A stretch of 64,000 nt of DNA from Avena insularis (lineage: Eukaryota; Streptophyta; Magnoliopsida; Poales; Poaceae): positions 303,832,323 through 303,896,322 of the forward strand of contig CM042697.1 of the NCBI GenBank assembly GCA_023614405.1. Reading direction: 5' to 3'. The notes beneath the pieces are model-generated. The model did no database searches. It was given only the letters and a program-made list of their open reading frames with translations, and had not been told where the DNA came from. A program made the translations under genes and the position numbers. This document shows positions 9,891 to 22,473 of the stretch, one piece after another; positions within the stretch are counted from its first letter, which is position 1, and each line of letters begins with the position of its first letter.

Positions 9891-12800
9891 AGTTCCATTT
9901 TTCAAGCTTCCTACCTAACTTCGCACATTTCAAAGACTTGTTGATTTAACAAAATTAGGCCAAACTTGAGCTACAAGTAAGCGTGGTACATTGCTCTTGA
10001 ATTAAATGTCTTTTCTGAGGTTGGTGGGTGCATCTTCTTGTAGTAAACAATGTCGTCGGTGTGAGTTTCCAACTATCTTGATAGAAATTCTCAATTACCC
10101 GAGTGATGACGAGATTGTTCCACTTTTCCGTAAAGAAAGTCCGAAGAATATGGATATGAATGCCACAAGACAAGCTTCCAGACATATTAAGTGGACTAAC
10201 AAGCTTTACTTACGATCCCCATGTTTAATGTTATGAGTTTCAATACTTCGTACTAGCTAACTCTGCCCACTTGAATGACTTTATGCCGATTTATCAAAAT
10301 TAGGTCAAATTTGAACTACAAGTAAATTGTAGGTTTTTTTGAAAGTTTTGTGAATTTTTTTGCAGGTAACCATTACCGAGAATTTTTACAAGAAGTTCAA
10401 TTTCTTCTAAGATTTTGCATCTTCACAATTTAACGAAGGTCAAACTTGAGCTACAAGTAAGCGCAATAGATTGCTCTCGAATTAAGTGTCATTTCCGGGT
10501 TGGATGAGTGCATATTCTCTTAGTAAACAACAACATTGTTTTGAGTTTCCAACTATCTAGAAATTACATTCAACATTTTTAGAGTGATGACCAGATTGTT
10601 CCTTTTCAAAAAGAAATTCTAGAGAATATATATTGATCTGAATGCCACAAGCCAAGATTTCAGACATATATAGTGTACCGGCATGTTGTACTTACGATTC
10701 CCGTGTTTTTGAGTTTTCAAACTTTGTCCTAGCTAACTCTGTCCACTTGAATGGCTTTATGTCAGTTTATCAAAATTAGGTCAAATTTCAAATACAAGTG
10801 AATTGTAGATCATTGCGTTAAGAGTTTTATGATTTTATTGGAGGTAACCACTGAGGGTCATTTAATATATCACAAACCACCACCGAGAATTTTGACAAAA
10901 GGTTCAACTTCTTACTAAGATTTTGCATATTAATAACTTAACGAAATTAGGTCAAACTTGATATACCAGTAAGCGCGATAGATTGCTCTTGAATTAATTG
11001 TCTTTTTGGAGTTAGATGGGTGCATCTTCTTTTGGTAAACAATAATATCATCGGTATGAGTTTCCAACTATCAGGAAATAACATTCTCAATTTTCCGAGT
11101 GATGAAGAGATTGTTCCTTTCTGTAAAGAAGGTCTCAAGAATATGGATCTTAATGCCACAAGTAGAGCTTTTCAGATATATATAGTGGGCCCACATGTTG
11201 TACTTATAGTTCCCATGTTTTATGATTTTTCAAACTTCGTCCTAGCTAACTATGTCCACTTAGATGACTTTATTTCGATTTATCAAAATTAGGTCAAATT
11301 TTAAATCTAAGTAAATTGTAGATTGCATTTAAAGTTTTACGATTTTTTTGAAAGTAACCATCGGGGGTCATTTAATATATCACAAACCACCTTCTACAAT
11401 TTTGACGAAAGGTTCAAATTCTTGCTAAGATTCTTGACAACTTAGGGAACTTAGGTCAAACTTGAGCTACGAGTAAGCACGATAGATTACTCTTGAATTA
11501 TTTGTATTTTCAGAGGTAGATGGCTGCATGTTATTTTAGTAAACAATAATTACGTCGGTGCAAGTTTCCAACTATCAGGTAAGAACATTCTCAATTTTCC
11601 GAGTCATGATCAGATTTTTCCTTTTCGTAAAGGTCTTAAGAATATGGATATGAATGCCACAAGGAGAGATTTTCAGATGTATATATATAGTGGACCGGCA
11701 TGTTGTGTACTAATTATATGATTCCCATGTTTCATGAGTTGTCAAACTTCGACCTAGCTAACTCTCCCCACTTGAATGGCTTTATGTTGTTTTATCAAAA
11801 TTAGGTCAAATTTCAACTATGAGTAAATTGTAGGTTTCTTTGAAAGTTTTGCGATTTTTTTGGAGATAACCATCATGGGTCATTTAATATATCACAAACC
11901 ACCATCGAGAATTTTGACAACAGGTTCAACTTCTTGTTATGACTCTTGACAACTTAACGAAATTAGTTTAAACTTGAGCTACTGGTAAGCACGATAGATT
12001 GTTTTTGAATTATTTGTCTTTTCAGAGGTGTAGATGGGTGCATCTTATTTTAGTAAACAATAATCATCGGTGCGAGTTTCCAACTATCAGGAAACAACAT
12101 TCTCAATTTTTTTATTCATGATAAGATTATTCCTTTCCGTAAATAAGGTCTCAAGAATATGGATCTGAATGCCACAAGCAGAGATTTATATATATATGAG
12201 ACCGACATGTTGTGTACTACTTATATGATTCCCATGTTTCACGAGTTTTCAAACTTCAACCTAGCTAACTTTGCCCACTTGAATGACTTTATGTCGATTT
12301 ATCAACGAAATTAGGTCAAATTTGAACTACGAGTAAATTGTAGGTTGCTTTGAAAGTTTTACGATTTTTTGGAGGTAACATTGGAGGGTCATTTAATATA
12401 TTGCAAACTACCATCAAGAATTTTTACAACAGGTTCAACTTCTTGCTATGATTCTTGACAACCTAATGAAATTATTAGTTTAAACTTGAGCTACTAGTAA
12501 GCGTGATAGATTGCTCTAGAATTATTTGTCTTTTCGGAGGTAGATGGTGCATCTTCTTTTAGTAAACAATGATGTCGTCAGTGCGAGTTTCCAACTATCT
12601 GTAAAGAACATTCTCAATTTTACGATTCATAATTAGATTGTTCCTTTCCGTAAAGAAGGTATCGAGAATATGTATCTCAATGCCACAAGCACAGCTTTTC
12701 AGATCTGAATATAGTGGACCGACATGTTGTGCACTACTTATATGATTCCCATGTTTCACGAGTTTTCAAACTTCGACCTAGCTAATTGTGCCCACTTGAA

Positions 12801-13385
12801 TGGATTTAAGTCGATTTATTGAAATTAGGTCAAATTTGAACTACGAGTAAATTATATGTTGCTTTGAAAGTTTTGCGAATTGTTTTGGAGGTAACCATCG
12901 GGGGGGTCATTTAATATATCACAAACACCATCTATAGTTTTGACTATTCATCTCGGAAATTAAATGAAATTAGGTCAAACTTGAGCTACCAGCAAGCGTG
13001 ATAGATTTCTCTTGAATTAATTGTATGTTCATAGGTAGATGCGTGCATCTTATTTTAGTAAACAATGTCGTCGTTGTGAGTTTCCAACTATCAGGAAAGA
13101 ATATTCTCAATTTTCAAAGTGATGACGATATTGTTCTTTTTCGTAAAGGAAGTCCGAAGAATATGGATTTGTATGCCACAAGACAAGCTTTCAATTATAT
13201 ATAGTGGACCGCCATATTGTACTTTCGAATCCCATGTCTTATGAGTTTTCAAACTTCCTAAATAACTCTGCCCTCTTGAATGACTTTATATCGATTTATC
13301 AAAATTATGTCAAATTTGAACTACAAGTAAATCATAGGTTTATTTGAAAGTTTTATAAGCTTTTGGAGGTACCCATTGGGAGTAT
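9891..13385. repeat. ~505-bp tandem repeat array, right block
   Basis: Head-to-tail units marked by GATTCCCATG-like words at 10214, 10696, 11209, 11720, 12227, 12744 and 13227 (steps 482, 513, 511, 507, 517, 483), and by GGTGCATCTTmTTTTAGTAAACAAT near 10027, 10511, 11020, 11527, 12036, 12547 and 13044. Seven units are diverged from each other by many substitutions and small indels, so the array is old. The first partial unit (9891-9990) jumps from the first AAATTAGGTCAAA context to the second, as if a deletion had used the two internal copies. I do not recognise a named satellite; the units could be part of a large DNA transposon. Confidence 0.9.
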
Positions 13386-13880
13386 ATCTGTAGCCACCGA
13401 GAGTTATCCTCTCCTTATTATTCGCAAAAAGAAAAGAAAATAAAAGAACCACCATCACAACTGCACTAGACTCAGCCACCTTTCTTCACAAGCTGCACAC
13501 GCCACCGTCCAATCGCATTCGATGCCTATTGCATTTCGAGCATTCCTTTTAATATTGTATTACTCTGAAGGTGAGCCAAGCGCGACTCAGTACTAAATTT
13601 TGGTGTGATATTGGCGGGATCTTCTAGTTCAAAATTTTAGTGGAATATTGGCGGGATCCTCCTAGCTACCTGCATACTGACAGGGCCTCTGGCTCGTTCT
13701 ATCACCGATCCCTCCCACTATCCCCTCGTTATCCTCTATCACATCCCTCCTTAGCCGACTTCCACCTTGCCGGAGTCTATTCGATGACACCGTCATCCAC
13801 CTCGCTGGAGTATGCTTCATCATATCTGCTTCCCCCGCTACACGATAGAGTGTCTGCTTTCCCACCGCCGAAACCGAGAG
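13386..13880 (+). other. Leader-like region before the 13.9-kb gene
   Basis: No coding domain. It starts with an A-rich AAAAGAAAAGAAAATAAAAG stretch, then becomes pyrimidine- and CCTCC-rich from about 13670. It contains TGGCGGGATCtTCTAG twice (about 13612-13627 and 13649-13665), a short local duplication. The composition matches a plant 5' leader and resembles two other leaders in this window (19150-19340 and 23640-24260). Confidence 0.45.
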
Positions 13881-14815
13881 ATGCGTAAGCCACTCGCACC
13901 CTCACCAGGGCTACTGCTAAAACTCCCTACTACCAAGACAAAGGTTGGTGCACACTTCCTATGCCTGCTTTCCTTGCATTTTACTTCCGAATGCAGTTCA
14001 TCTCTTCTTCCTTGCAGTGCCTTATTATATTTCTAATAATGCATGTTAGTTGTTGTACTACGGGATTGGTTCCAAGAGAAAAGAAGGCAAGTACGAGTCG
14101 TGAAGCCAAATTGGTTATCTCGCAGCAGTATAAGACCTCGCCATCCCAATGATAACCCCCAACAATCCTCCCTAGACAAAGGTTTGCCTCCACTTTCCAT
14201 ATATGTATTTTCGAGAGTAGTTCATCGTTTGCTTGCCCCGCCTTCTCATTTTCTAATATATTTTTTTATTTTTGCAAGGCATGGAAGATTTTGTACTGTC
14301 CAATGAGAATCGACGCCAACGAAACCTGAGGAGGTTTGGACATTCAGATGTAGCCCCACTCGACACAGCACAACTCGTACAGAAACATGGCTATTTGTTG
14401 CATCTTGCTTGTGTTATTTGCTGATTGATTTTCTACACTACAATTTGCAGAAGCAAGTGCATGATCATGTCCCTGCCAAGGAGGTTCGCATCACAGATAT
14501 TCAGCAGCTTGCCAGTAATGCTGCCATTTCTAGGAACCAAATAGAAGTATGGTGTATGGCCGAAGCTAAGATTAGGCTTCTCCAACATGATTTGGACACG
14601 GCCACTTGGTGGATCAGAGAATTGAATTGGGGCTGGATTTCTACGATTAAAGATGGCGTTGATGCTGCCGATGGTCTTCACAAGTTAGTGGCTAAAAATC
14701 GTGTTCCCAATCCGGCTAATGCACATATCAATAAGATCAACTGGACGGTCTTGGGACATGTGAAAGAACGAACAGAAATTCTCCGAGCATCTTTGCAAGC
14801 AGATGATTTTTAAAG
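13881..14815 (+). pseudogene. Small spliced gene of unknown function, TE-associated
   Basis: A plausible four-exon gene. Exon 1 is 13881-13943 (MRKPLAPSPGLLLKLP...), ending AAAG before GTTGGT. Exon 2 lies within about 14050-14180, ending GACAAAG before GTTTGC. Exon 3 starts near 14281 (MEDFVLSNENRRQRNLRRFG), ending before GTACAG at about 14377. Exon 4 runs from AAGCAAGTG at 14452 to the TAA at 14811-14813. The last exon encodes about 120 residues (KQVHDHVPAKEVRITDIQQL... to ...RASLQADDF), mostly charged and helical. I do not recognise the family. The frame of exon 2 is uncertain, so I label it a probable pseudogene. It lies between the 505-bp array and the solo LTR, on the same strand as the CACTA transposase gene at 19.3 kb, and may belong to the same DNA transposon. 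Confidence 0.45.
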
Positions 14816-15598
14816 GGTGATGTAAGAGCCGCCATGCGAATAGATTGTTATTTCCAATAATGAGGATTACTTTCCTTGTATTGTCGGTCTTTTATTTTAT
14901 TTTCTTATGTGCTGGAAGTACTTTACGGTAACTACGTATTTGGAACGCTGTTATGAAACGTATAGTACTTGATGCATCTAGACAATGTATCTCGGTAGCC
15001 ATTCGGAAAATGGAAAAAATAGCATTTTCCCACCAGAATATTGAAATATTATTATGCACTTTTGTTTAGATCCGTAGACCCACGTTTGTCAGAAAATTAA
15101 CACATTACCATTAAAGGTAGTCCATCTTTAAAAAGAAATAAAAAAGAAAAGAATGGTAGTCCAAGTTTAATGACCATGTCCTTGTGCCCATTATCGTGAA
15201 TAAATATGTGCAATTACTTGTGTTGCCCCAAGTCAAACTTTAGATTGTATATAATAGTAGAGTACATAAAAAATTAGCTGAGGGACAGAACACATGCCTA
15301 AGCCACCGCTTTCACCAAGCAGTCAATAATAATTTTAACTTTGCGCCAGAAACAACCGCAGAAATATCTTCCCGTGTCCAATATTCAAAAGTGGTACAAA
15401 AATTCCATCTCGCCCTTCGGTCCAGAAACAAGGAGCCAAAGTCCATTCCTCAAAATTGTTTTTCTTGCACAATTCAAAATTTCAAAACCGCGCCCATCGG
15501 GCCGAATCCCTGGAGATCACCCCGGAACACCACATCCATGCCCCTTCACGGCCTCTCCATCGGCACTACGTAGCGACCGAAGACGTTTTACCAGCTCC
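14816..15598. other. Non-coding flank left of the solo LTR
   Basis: AT-rich 3'-flank-like sequence to about 15300 with A-rich runs (AAAAAGAAATAAAAAAGAAAAG near 15130), then GC-richer sequence (GCCCATCGGGCCGAATCCC near 15493). No coding domain, RNA gene or TE terminus recognised. It is directly continuous with the sequence at 19150 once the solo LTR is removed. Confidence 0.5.
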
Positions 15599-15603
15599 CT
15601 TGT
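15599..15603. repeat. Target site duplication CTTGT (left)
   Basis: CTTGT directly precedes the LTR terminus at 15604 and is repeated exactly at 19145-19149 after the other terminus. Confidence 0.85.
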
Positions 15604-18600
15604 TGTAGCGGTCCCAACCTTTAATAAGGTAGAGATCCCTGTATTTACAATGCTAGTCCCTGGATCAATAGCTAGCATCCACAGTTAAGATGTAATATAA
15701 AGAAACAAAGGTCATAATACAACTTTATAACCAGGAATAAAATAATACATTACATCTTACATAGATCATTTGGCTATCTCATTACAATGCAGCAGAAATA
15801 ACTATATAGCATGGAGTCCTTCATCTTCAAAGTGCCACAGGCAGTCATGTTGGTTGTAGAGTTGTAATCCTATTTAACACACTTCACTAACATCAAACAA
15901 ACCTGGAACATAATAAGTTACAGCCACAAGGGTCAATACATTTGAATTGTATTGGCAAGTTTCACTACTATGTAGAAATAAGTGGATCCTATCATTACAT
16001 GCATATTTGTCTAAGTAGGGTTTAGGCTCATTTGCAGAAAGCAATATAGTTTTGTCCTATCTTTTCAAAATAGTTTTGCTCTTTTGAAAATCTTTCTGAA
16101 CTCCTTGGAAAACTCCAAGTGCTTCAAACCCCTTGTTGTCACCATCAAGTTTTACTTTGAGAAATTGGAATGTCGAGATCTTCCATAGCTTCAGGCCTTA
16201 GTTGCTCAGTATTGTCCATAACCGGGGACACGGCTAAGTACTTAGAATTTTGATCTTCTGCAGAAGTTGTACACTTTACCCACATGACACAATCTCATCT
16301 TGATGCCACCAGTGGCCGCTGGATAAGTACTCACCAAGATGGAGTACTGGCAGATTGAGAATGTGACAAAGTCTTTCCATAGAAGTCCTCCCAATACACA
16401 ATGCTAGCTTGTCTTCCAGGCACCAATGTAGGCTTTCAAGTTCCCTTACACAATTCTAGTTAACCTGAAGATGCCAATGCATGGGTCTTCCACTATGTAG
16501 TTGACTAAGCTAGAGCCCATTTAGCATGTGGCTGTACACGGAAGCCACTGTACGAGAAACATGTTCAATCTCTAAGTCCCTGGGTGGTTTTCTTATAGTC
16601 CACATACAAAAAGAGATAGCCATATAAACATGGTTCCTTTTGTTGCCACCTTGTCCAAACTTGAGTATCCTTGTCCACCCAGGTGGTTCATTGAGTACTT
16701 GTTTTATTATATAAAACATAAATCTTTTCAACTCTTCATATAATATCATGTATCCCATCCCAATATATAGCATGGCTAAGCATACTACAACTACATTGTC
16801 TCCACTAAGGGAGATATAAGGGTATCCTATTAGGATTTAGCATAGCATAAAATATAGTAAACCTTTCCATGCATATTACAAAATCCACTAAGTGTAATGA
16901 AAATAGTAGGACATGGATGATAGTGTCACTTGCCTTAGTAGTTGGTGGTGTTGGTACACTCTTCACAATAACACACTTGACAATCAACACAATCTATCAA
17001 GCAAAACAACCAAGACAAAACATACACAAGATCAACACTTATGGCAACACAAAAATCATGCAAAGTATGCAAACATGCAAGATGACAATTTTTATTGTAC
17101 AAATTTTTATAACAAGGTTCTGTACATTACTAAGTGATTTATTGACATTTTATATTTTCAAGATTACAAATGCAACTATTTGTGCAATTGTAGCAATTAG
17201 CAACATTTTCTAACAGTTGAAAAGTACGTTCTCACTAAATAATTTCCATGGTATTATTATAATATAATAAAATTATATTTTTCTCTTACTGTACAGAGGG
17301 TTCAATATACAACCATTTGCAAAAGGATTCACTTAAAAATAATTTACACAACAATTTTTATACTCAAAATAGTTTACAAATGGTTCTGTATAAAACGTGA
17401 TTTTAATAGACTCAAAAATACCGAATTATGGGTCCACTGTGTTCTACTCGTTTTTTTGAATCATAGACATATTATTTGCTAAATTTGGATATACAGAACT
17501 AAAGATATAATTTTTATGGTGAAAATGACCAATTAAACCATTTAATTTATAAATCAAATTTTTGTACAGAGAATAACTAATATTATTGCAGAAATGGATT
17601 CTACAGAATCTCAGCTTTTCAGGATACCAAATTTATAATTTTTGGACTTCTAAATCTTTTTCTATGAATTATACAAGTTCATACTAAAATCTGGAAAAGT
17701 CAAACTCGGGAATTGACTGAAATTGATTTTGACTAATCTGACTAAGTTGCTGATGTCATGATGATGTCAGATTTGACTACAGAAAAAGTTGCTCGGATGG
17801 AAAAACTTTCTACATGAAAGTTGTAGATAACAACTAGATTTATCTACTGTTTAAAGGAAATTGTGTTTGGAGCAACGAGGTGGGCGTAAAATGGATTATA
17901 CCTTCTAAGATTTGAATCTTTGACCGTGTTTTTCTCTCTGCTCGATGAACGAAACAAGGTGAAACCAGCGGGAATGGAACCGTCTTGACGAGGGGAACAA
18001 CTTCCGTCTTCAAGCCGTCGCGATCCAAGGTCGTCTTGAAGGTCTATTTTGGTGAAGAAGATTGGGAAAAATTTTGGACGAAAATGGAGGTATGATGAGT
18101 TGAAAACTTTGAACTTTCGTGTAGTGGGGTTTATATAGGAGGGGGTGGGGGCTGGATTAAAGGAGATTAAAGAGGGAGAGGAATTAGGGGACATTTAGTG
18201 CAATTTAGGAAAGCAATTAAGAGTCATTTAGGAGCATTTGATACAAATATGGTGCTCCTTGTTTGCTCCTTCACATACATACTCCCTCCTGGTGGAGCCT
18301 TGGCCGATCGGCTTGGTTGGGCCGGCCCATTTTGGCTGGCCTGGCCGGCTTTTTTTTTGTTTTATATTTTTTTTCTATTTCTTAATTCTTTCATAACTTT
18401 TGATTTAGAGCTCCGAATTTACCGATTCAAATTTTTGCGGGTTTGTAAATCATGGGCAATATTTTAGGACATAAATTTTATATATTTGAAATATTTATTT
18501 TTCTCAATTATTAATTAGTCAATTATTGTACGATTGTGTGTGTGCGATATTGGCCTACTTGCAGGGCAATATATTTGGAATGACTTGGATTCTTTTCTTA

Positions 18601-19144
18601 TTTGAACTTGATTCGATTTAGTTCCACTTTACATGGATAACCATGAATTAAAGTTTAAAAATATGAGAGGATAATTGTATAAAATCTTAAAATAGCTCAC
18701 ATAAGCTATGGTGCGTATTTTAAAACGAGACTCTTTGCTTTTATTTTTGGTTCAAAACAAAACAAAGGTTGTTTGAAAAATGTAAATGAAGTAGTTAAGA
18801 TGTATAGATGGTTTTTGGTTGAGAACATTTCTCAAGATTAAAAATAGATTTTCAAATACAGGAAGTTCGTGAAAAAGATTTTGAAGGGGAACCTTACAAA
18901 TTAAAATTTTAAAGTATAGGAGATATATGGATAATCTTGATGCTTGATCTTAGGGTTTTTGTTAAATGCTATTTTTATTTTAAGGAGTACCTTTATTTGG
19001 GGGAAAACTTTTGTAATAGTTTAAAAGGTTTTAATGTTTCCAATTAGAAGCAAAAAGTTTCTTTTCCCCATAAATTTCAACAATTGTTTCTTTTGTTTAT
19101 TTATTTTTCACATTTCAAAATTTGGAAAATTTTGGGATGTGACA
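15604..19144 (-). mobile_element. Solo LTR of a gypsy-type element (3.54 kb)
   Basis: On the minus strand the unit starts TGTCACATCCCAAAATTTT, a classic long gypsy LTR start, and ends GGGACCGCTACA. It is bounded by the perfect 5-bp duplication CTTGT. Neither end recurs inside, and there is no primer site, polypurine tract or gag/pol domain, so it is a single LTR left by LTR-LTR recombination rather than a full element. A minus-strand TATA-like box lies at 18130-18137. The unit is AT-rich with short open frames that carry no recognisable domain (for example a minus frame at 17844-18194 just downstream of the TATA box, probably leader sequence). It was inserted next to the CACTA transposase gene. 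Confidence 0.88.
18130..18137 (-). promoter_or_regulatory. TATA-like box of the solo LTR
   Basis: Minus-strand TATATAAA, followed on that strand by CCCCACTACACG. It lies about 1 kb from the LTR start (19144), in the position expected for the LTR promoter. Confidence 0.5.
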
Positions 19145-19149
19145 CTTGT
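19145..19149. repeat. Target site duplication CTTGT (right)
   Basis: Exact match to 15599-15603; marks the right border of the solo LTR. Confidence 0.85.
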
Positions 19150-19344
19150 CTAGCAAGCCGAAGGTTGCTTCCCCGCCCCAACGCCGGCCTGCACCAGATC
19201 ACATCCTCCGTACCAGAGGTCCACGGTGCCAGAGCTGGCTCAGCAACGCCGTCACCAGCGACACATGTAGCTTCGTTCGATCCACTTCCCCCGACTCCAC
19301 GACACCGGATCTGCTTCCCTGACCTTGTCTATGGTGTCGGAGAT

Positions 19345-22300
19345 ATGGCTAGAAAAAACCGCTCAGCCGCGAACGGCGAGGTCGTAGCTCGCCATAAATC
19401 CATTAAAGGCAAGGCCAGCGGCAGGAAATCGCGTAATCGCGGTCACAAAGATAGTTCATCGCTTGTTTCACAGCCGTCTCGCACTGTTTACATTCATATG
19501 TATGTCATTGTTCCTTTAGATCTTTCAACTGCTTGTTAGCACTGTACTAATTTACTCCTCTACACACACTTCGCTCTTAAATGTCATAAGGTATTTTTTT
19601 TGCTCATGCATGGAAGCATCTTTGAGGCCGACTAATAAGGGAGAACGGAAGGTTTGGGAAGATAGATTACTAACGAATTCCAAACATGCAAGGTCGCTCA
19701 GCTTGCGGATAACTAGATCTTTCGTAGCTACCACAACCAATCATGAAGGATAGGTTTCTGAAGCAGAATCTGATCCTCAAGATGGAAAAAAAACCGACGG
19801 AGACCTGACTCGGGAAGATGGACCGTCAAAAACACATCCCCTAGTATGCCTGCTTGTCCACCCGCCAAGGTCCTTGCTCTTTATTTTCATTGAGATAGTT
19901 GTTGCATCTTCCATGTTTTGTACCTCAATCCCACCAAATGTTGTGCAATGTCATCTTCTTACTTCATGCATCATATATATTAAGCTTGTCTTGCCTTACT
20001 GTTCTTCTATTCTATCTGTGTCTCATTATACATAGGACTTTTATAGATTAATGTATCGTTTATGTGTGTTAGGAATCAGTTGTTTCACCTAAGACCCTTT
20101 AAGATACCAGCAGGGATAAAAACTATGTCAAGCAAGTGTCTGATTTAGCATTGGTTTCTGTTGATGAATAATACCTCGAGGGAGACATCACTCAGGAATT
20201 TGGACATGTTGAGGACCTCCCCCATAGTCCATCCGCTTGTCCACCCACCAAGGTGCTTGCTCTATTTTTTCATTGTGATATTTGTTGCATCTTCCATGTT
20301 TGCTGTCTCAATCCAACCAAATATTCTGCAATGCCCTCTGCCTAGTTCGTGCATCATATATGTTTAGCATGTTTTGCCTTAATATTATTTTGTTCCATCT
20401 ACATCTCATTACATATAGAACTATAATTGATTGAAGTATCATTTATGTGTGTCAGGAATCATTTGGTTCAGGTACCAAACCTGAAGCATCGACAAGCGGC
20501 CCTGCTAATGCTATAGGTGGAACACAACACAAGCCGAGAAATACAATAAACGGAATTCAGGAAACTCGCATAAGGCTAAAAAGGATCATCTTGCGGCACA
20601 CCACATGTTCTACCAGAAATAGACGCAAAAAAATATTCCACACATTGCACAATCAGAAATTGCCAATCCAGATAGCCATGAACAATTGACAGCCCAAGCA
20701 GTTTTGACCTCTACTGGCCTAAATCTATTGGCACAGCACCAACAAGCTAGCGATGCTCACCCACATGTTGATCAGCCGGCTGCCAAACAAGGTATGTGTT
20801 CCAATGCTTATCGTTGCATGCTCCTTTATATATACCGTGATAGCCTGATGTAACGGTTGAATTGCCAACTACACGAAGATTTAAGAAAAGGGGGACAACG
20901 GTAGGAAAAAAGCTTGAATCTCAAATTTCCGGAATGCAATCTGGATATTTCATCAATTCTATTGTGCCTGTCAAGAGAAGGCCAGAAGATCCAAAAGAAT
21001 CTGCTTTCCTAGCATTGGAAATAGGAGTATTTATCAGAATGATATTCCCATCTTCGCTTCGTTCAAGCTCCACCAACAGACCCCTGACCATTACAATTCA
21101 TTACTCCAGAAGTTACATGTGAGTCATGGTGCTCTGTCCCATGCCTTCAAAATTTCCCTTGGCTCTATTCTAAGTCACATAACACATCAATTGTTCCATT
21201 ATTACCGACAGACAAAATTCAACTTCGATCAGGATAATGAGGATGTAGAGTATGTTCTCATGGACATGTTCTCCTGCTCTTTGCGCCAGCAGCTCCATAG
21301 GTTAAAAAATAAATACTTTGATGGTAAGGCAAGTAAGGATATTCAAAGAACGTCTCCTATGGAACATTCTATGACTAACCAACAGTGGATAGATCTTCTC
21401 GACCACTGGTTTGATCCAAAGATTACAGTATCGTTTGTGAAGACCGAGACTAGATCACATTCAAAATACCTATTTGCGCACCAGTATCACTAGTCTCCTT
21501 TTGTACATGAACGCTGGGAAAAACAAGAGGAACCGTGCCGCACAACGCTTAACAAACCGAACTGGATCTCGTGCATTGGTTGGTCACCTGAGCGCAATAG
21601 TAAGCATAATTAGTTTTTAATCTTGTAGAGACTTTGTGCTTCTTATATTTTGACCATGTGTTCTGCCCATGTTGTAGAAAGATGCGATAAGTCTGAAGCA
21701 CAAATTTGAAGTATGCTAGACGAGTAAAAAATAAGGGATCAATCCCTTCACTAAGAGTGTTAATTGTAAGTCTTCTGTTCTATTGATATTTTGTGATGAC
21801 ACTCCCTCGGTGACTTATATGTTATAGTTGGGTGTGCAACACTGCCTGAACTTCTTCCAAGTTTTCTTTTAATTTAATTTAATTTAGTAGATGATTTCCA
21901 ACTAGCGCGAGTTTTGAATGGTACAAAGAGTTGTCTTGTGATATCATCCACCATGCGATTAAGAAATAAACAGATACGATGTTGGTATAGTCATGTTATT
22001 GAGTGTTAGTGATAAACATATTATCAGTATGATCAGATAGCTAGTATGCTTTTACTACAGTATATATGATGCGTAATCAGCCATGCCAACGTGTAAGATT
22101 TGTTCATAGACAGGTTAAATGTGTTGTCTGCATGTTCCTCTATAGTGGCTTCTCTTCTCTCACCAATGTCTACCAACCGATAACCTTACAGATTAAATTG
22201 AACGAAGAGATGGCAAAACCTGGAAAAAATGGTCTGGAACAAAAGCAAGAAGAATGTATGGAAACATTTAACATGATACTAAAAGGCGAAGGTCATCGTA

Positions 22301-22473
22301 AAAGTATGTTCCTCCGTAATGTTGGGTTGTCGCAGTCCAAGTCCAAGTTGGTGTATTTGTCTTATCAAGAAGAAATTGTAGCAGTACGGGCTGAACTGGA
22401 AATGCAAAGACGAACAATCGATGAGATGAGATAAAAACTATTAGCAAGTGATGCAGTGTTGAAGATGTTATGA
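19345..22473 (+). pseudogene. CACTA (En/Spm) ORF1-type transposase gene, Transposase_24-like
   Basis: A decayed multi-exon gene starting at ATG 19345 (MARKNRSAANGEVVARHK). Middle exons encode a long block: KKRGTTVGKKLESQISGMQS (20885-), EIGVFIRNDIP, then FNFDQDNEDVEYVLMDMFS (about 21211-21265), MTNQQWIDLLDHWFDPK and, after an in-frame stop at 21491, NAGKNKRNRAAQRLTNRTGS. An intron from 21600 (GTAAGC) to 21677 (GTTGTAG) joins LSAI to KDAISLKHKFE. The order, and the W..L..HWFDPK / NRAAQ / R.GS pattern, match the plant Ptta/En/Spm transposase family, which binds subterminal repeats. The end (about 22200-22473) is a coiled coil, VRAELEMQRRTIDEMR. Frameshifts near 21030 and 21500 and stops at 20128 and 22432 show it is dead. 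The partner TNP2 (TNPD) catalytic gene is not seen. Confidence 0.75.
19786..20470 (+). repeat. Tandem duplication of an exon-intron unit inside the CACTA gene
   Basis: Two diverged copies of about 300 bases, offset about 383 bases. Copy 1 is about 19786-20085 and copy 2 about 20169-20470. Both run from an exon end (CCACCCGCCAAG / CCACCCACCAAG before a GT) through an intron with TTGTTGCATCTTCCATGTTT and CATGCATCATATATaTTaAGC to the acceptor GTGTyAGGAATCA. This shows internal growth of the gene by exon duplication. Confidence 0.75.

Noticed and set aside
17844..18194. Minus-strand frame of 116 codons as a gene
   Set aside because: It lies inside the solo LTR just after its TATA-like box and has no recognisable domain; more likely leader sequence.
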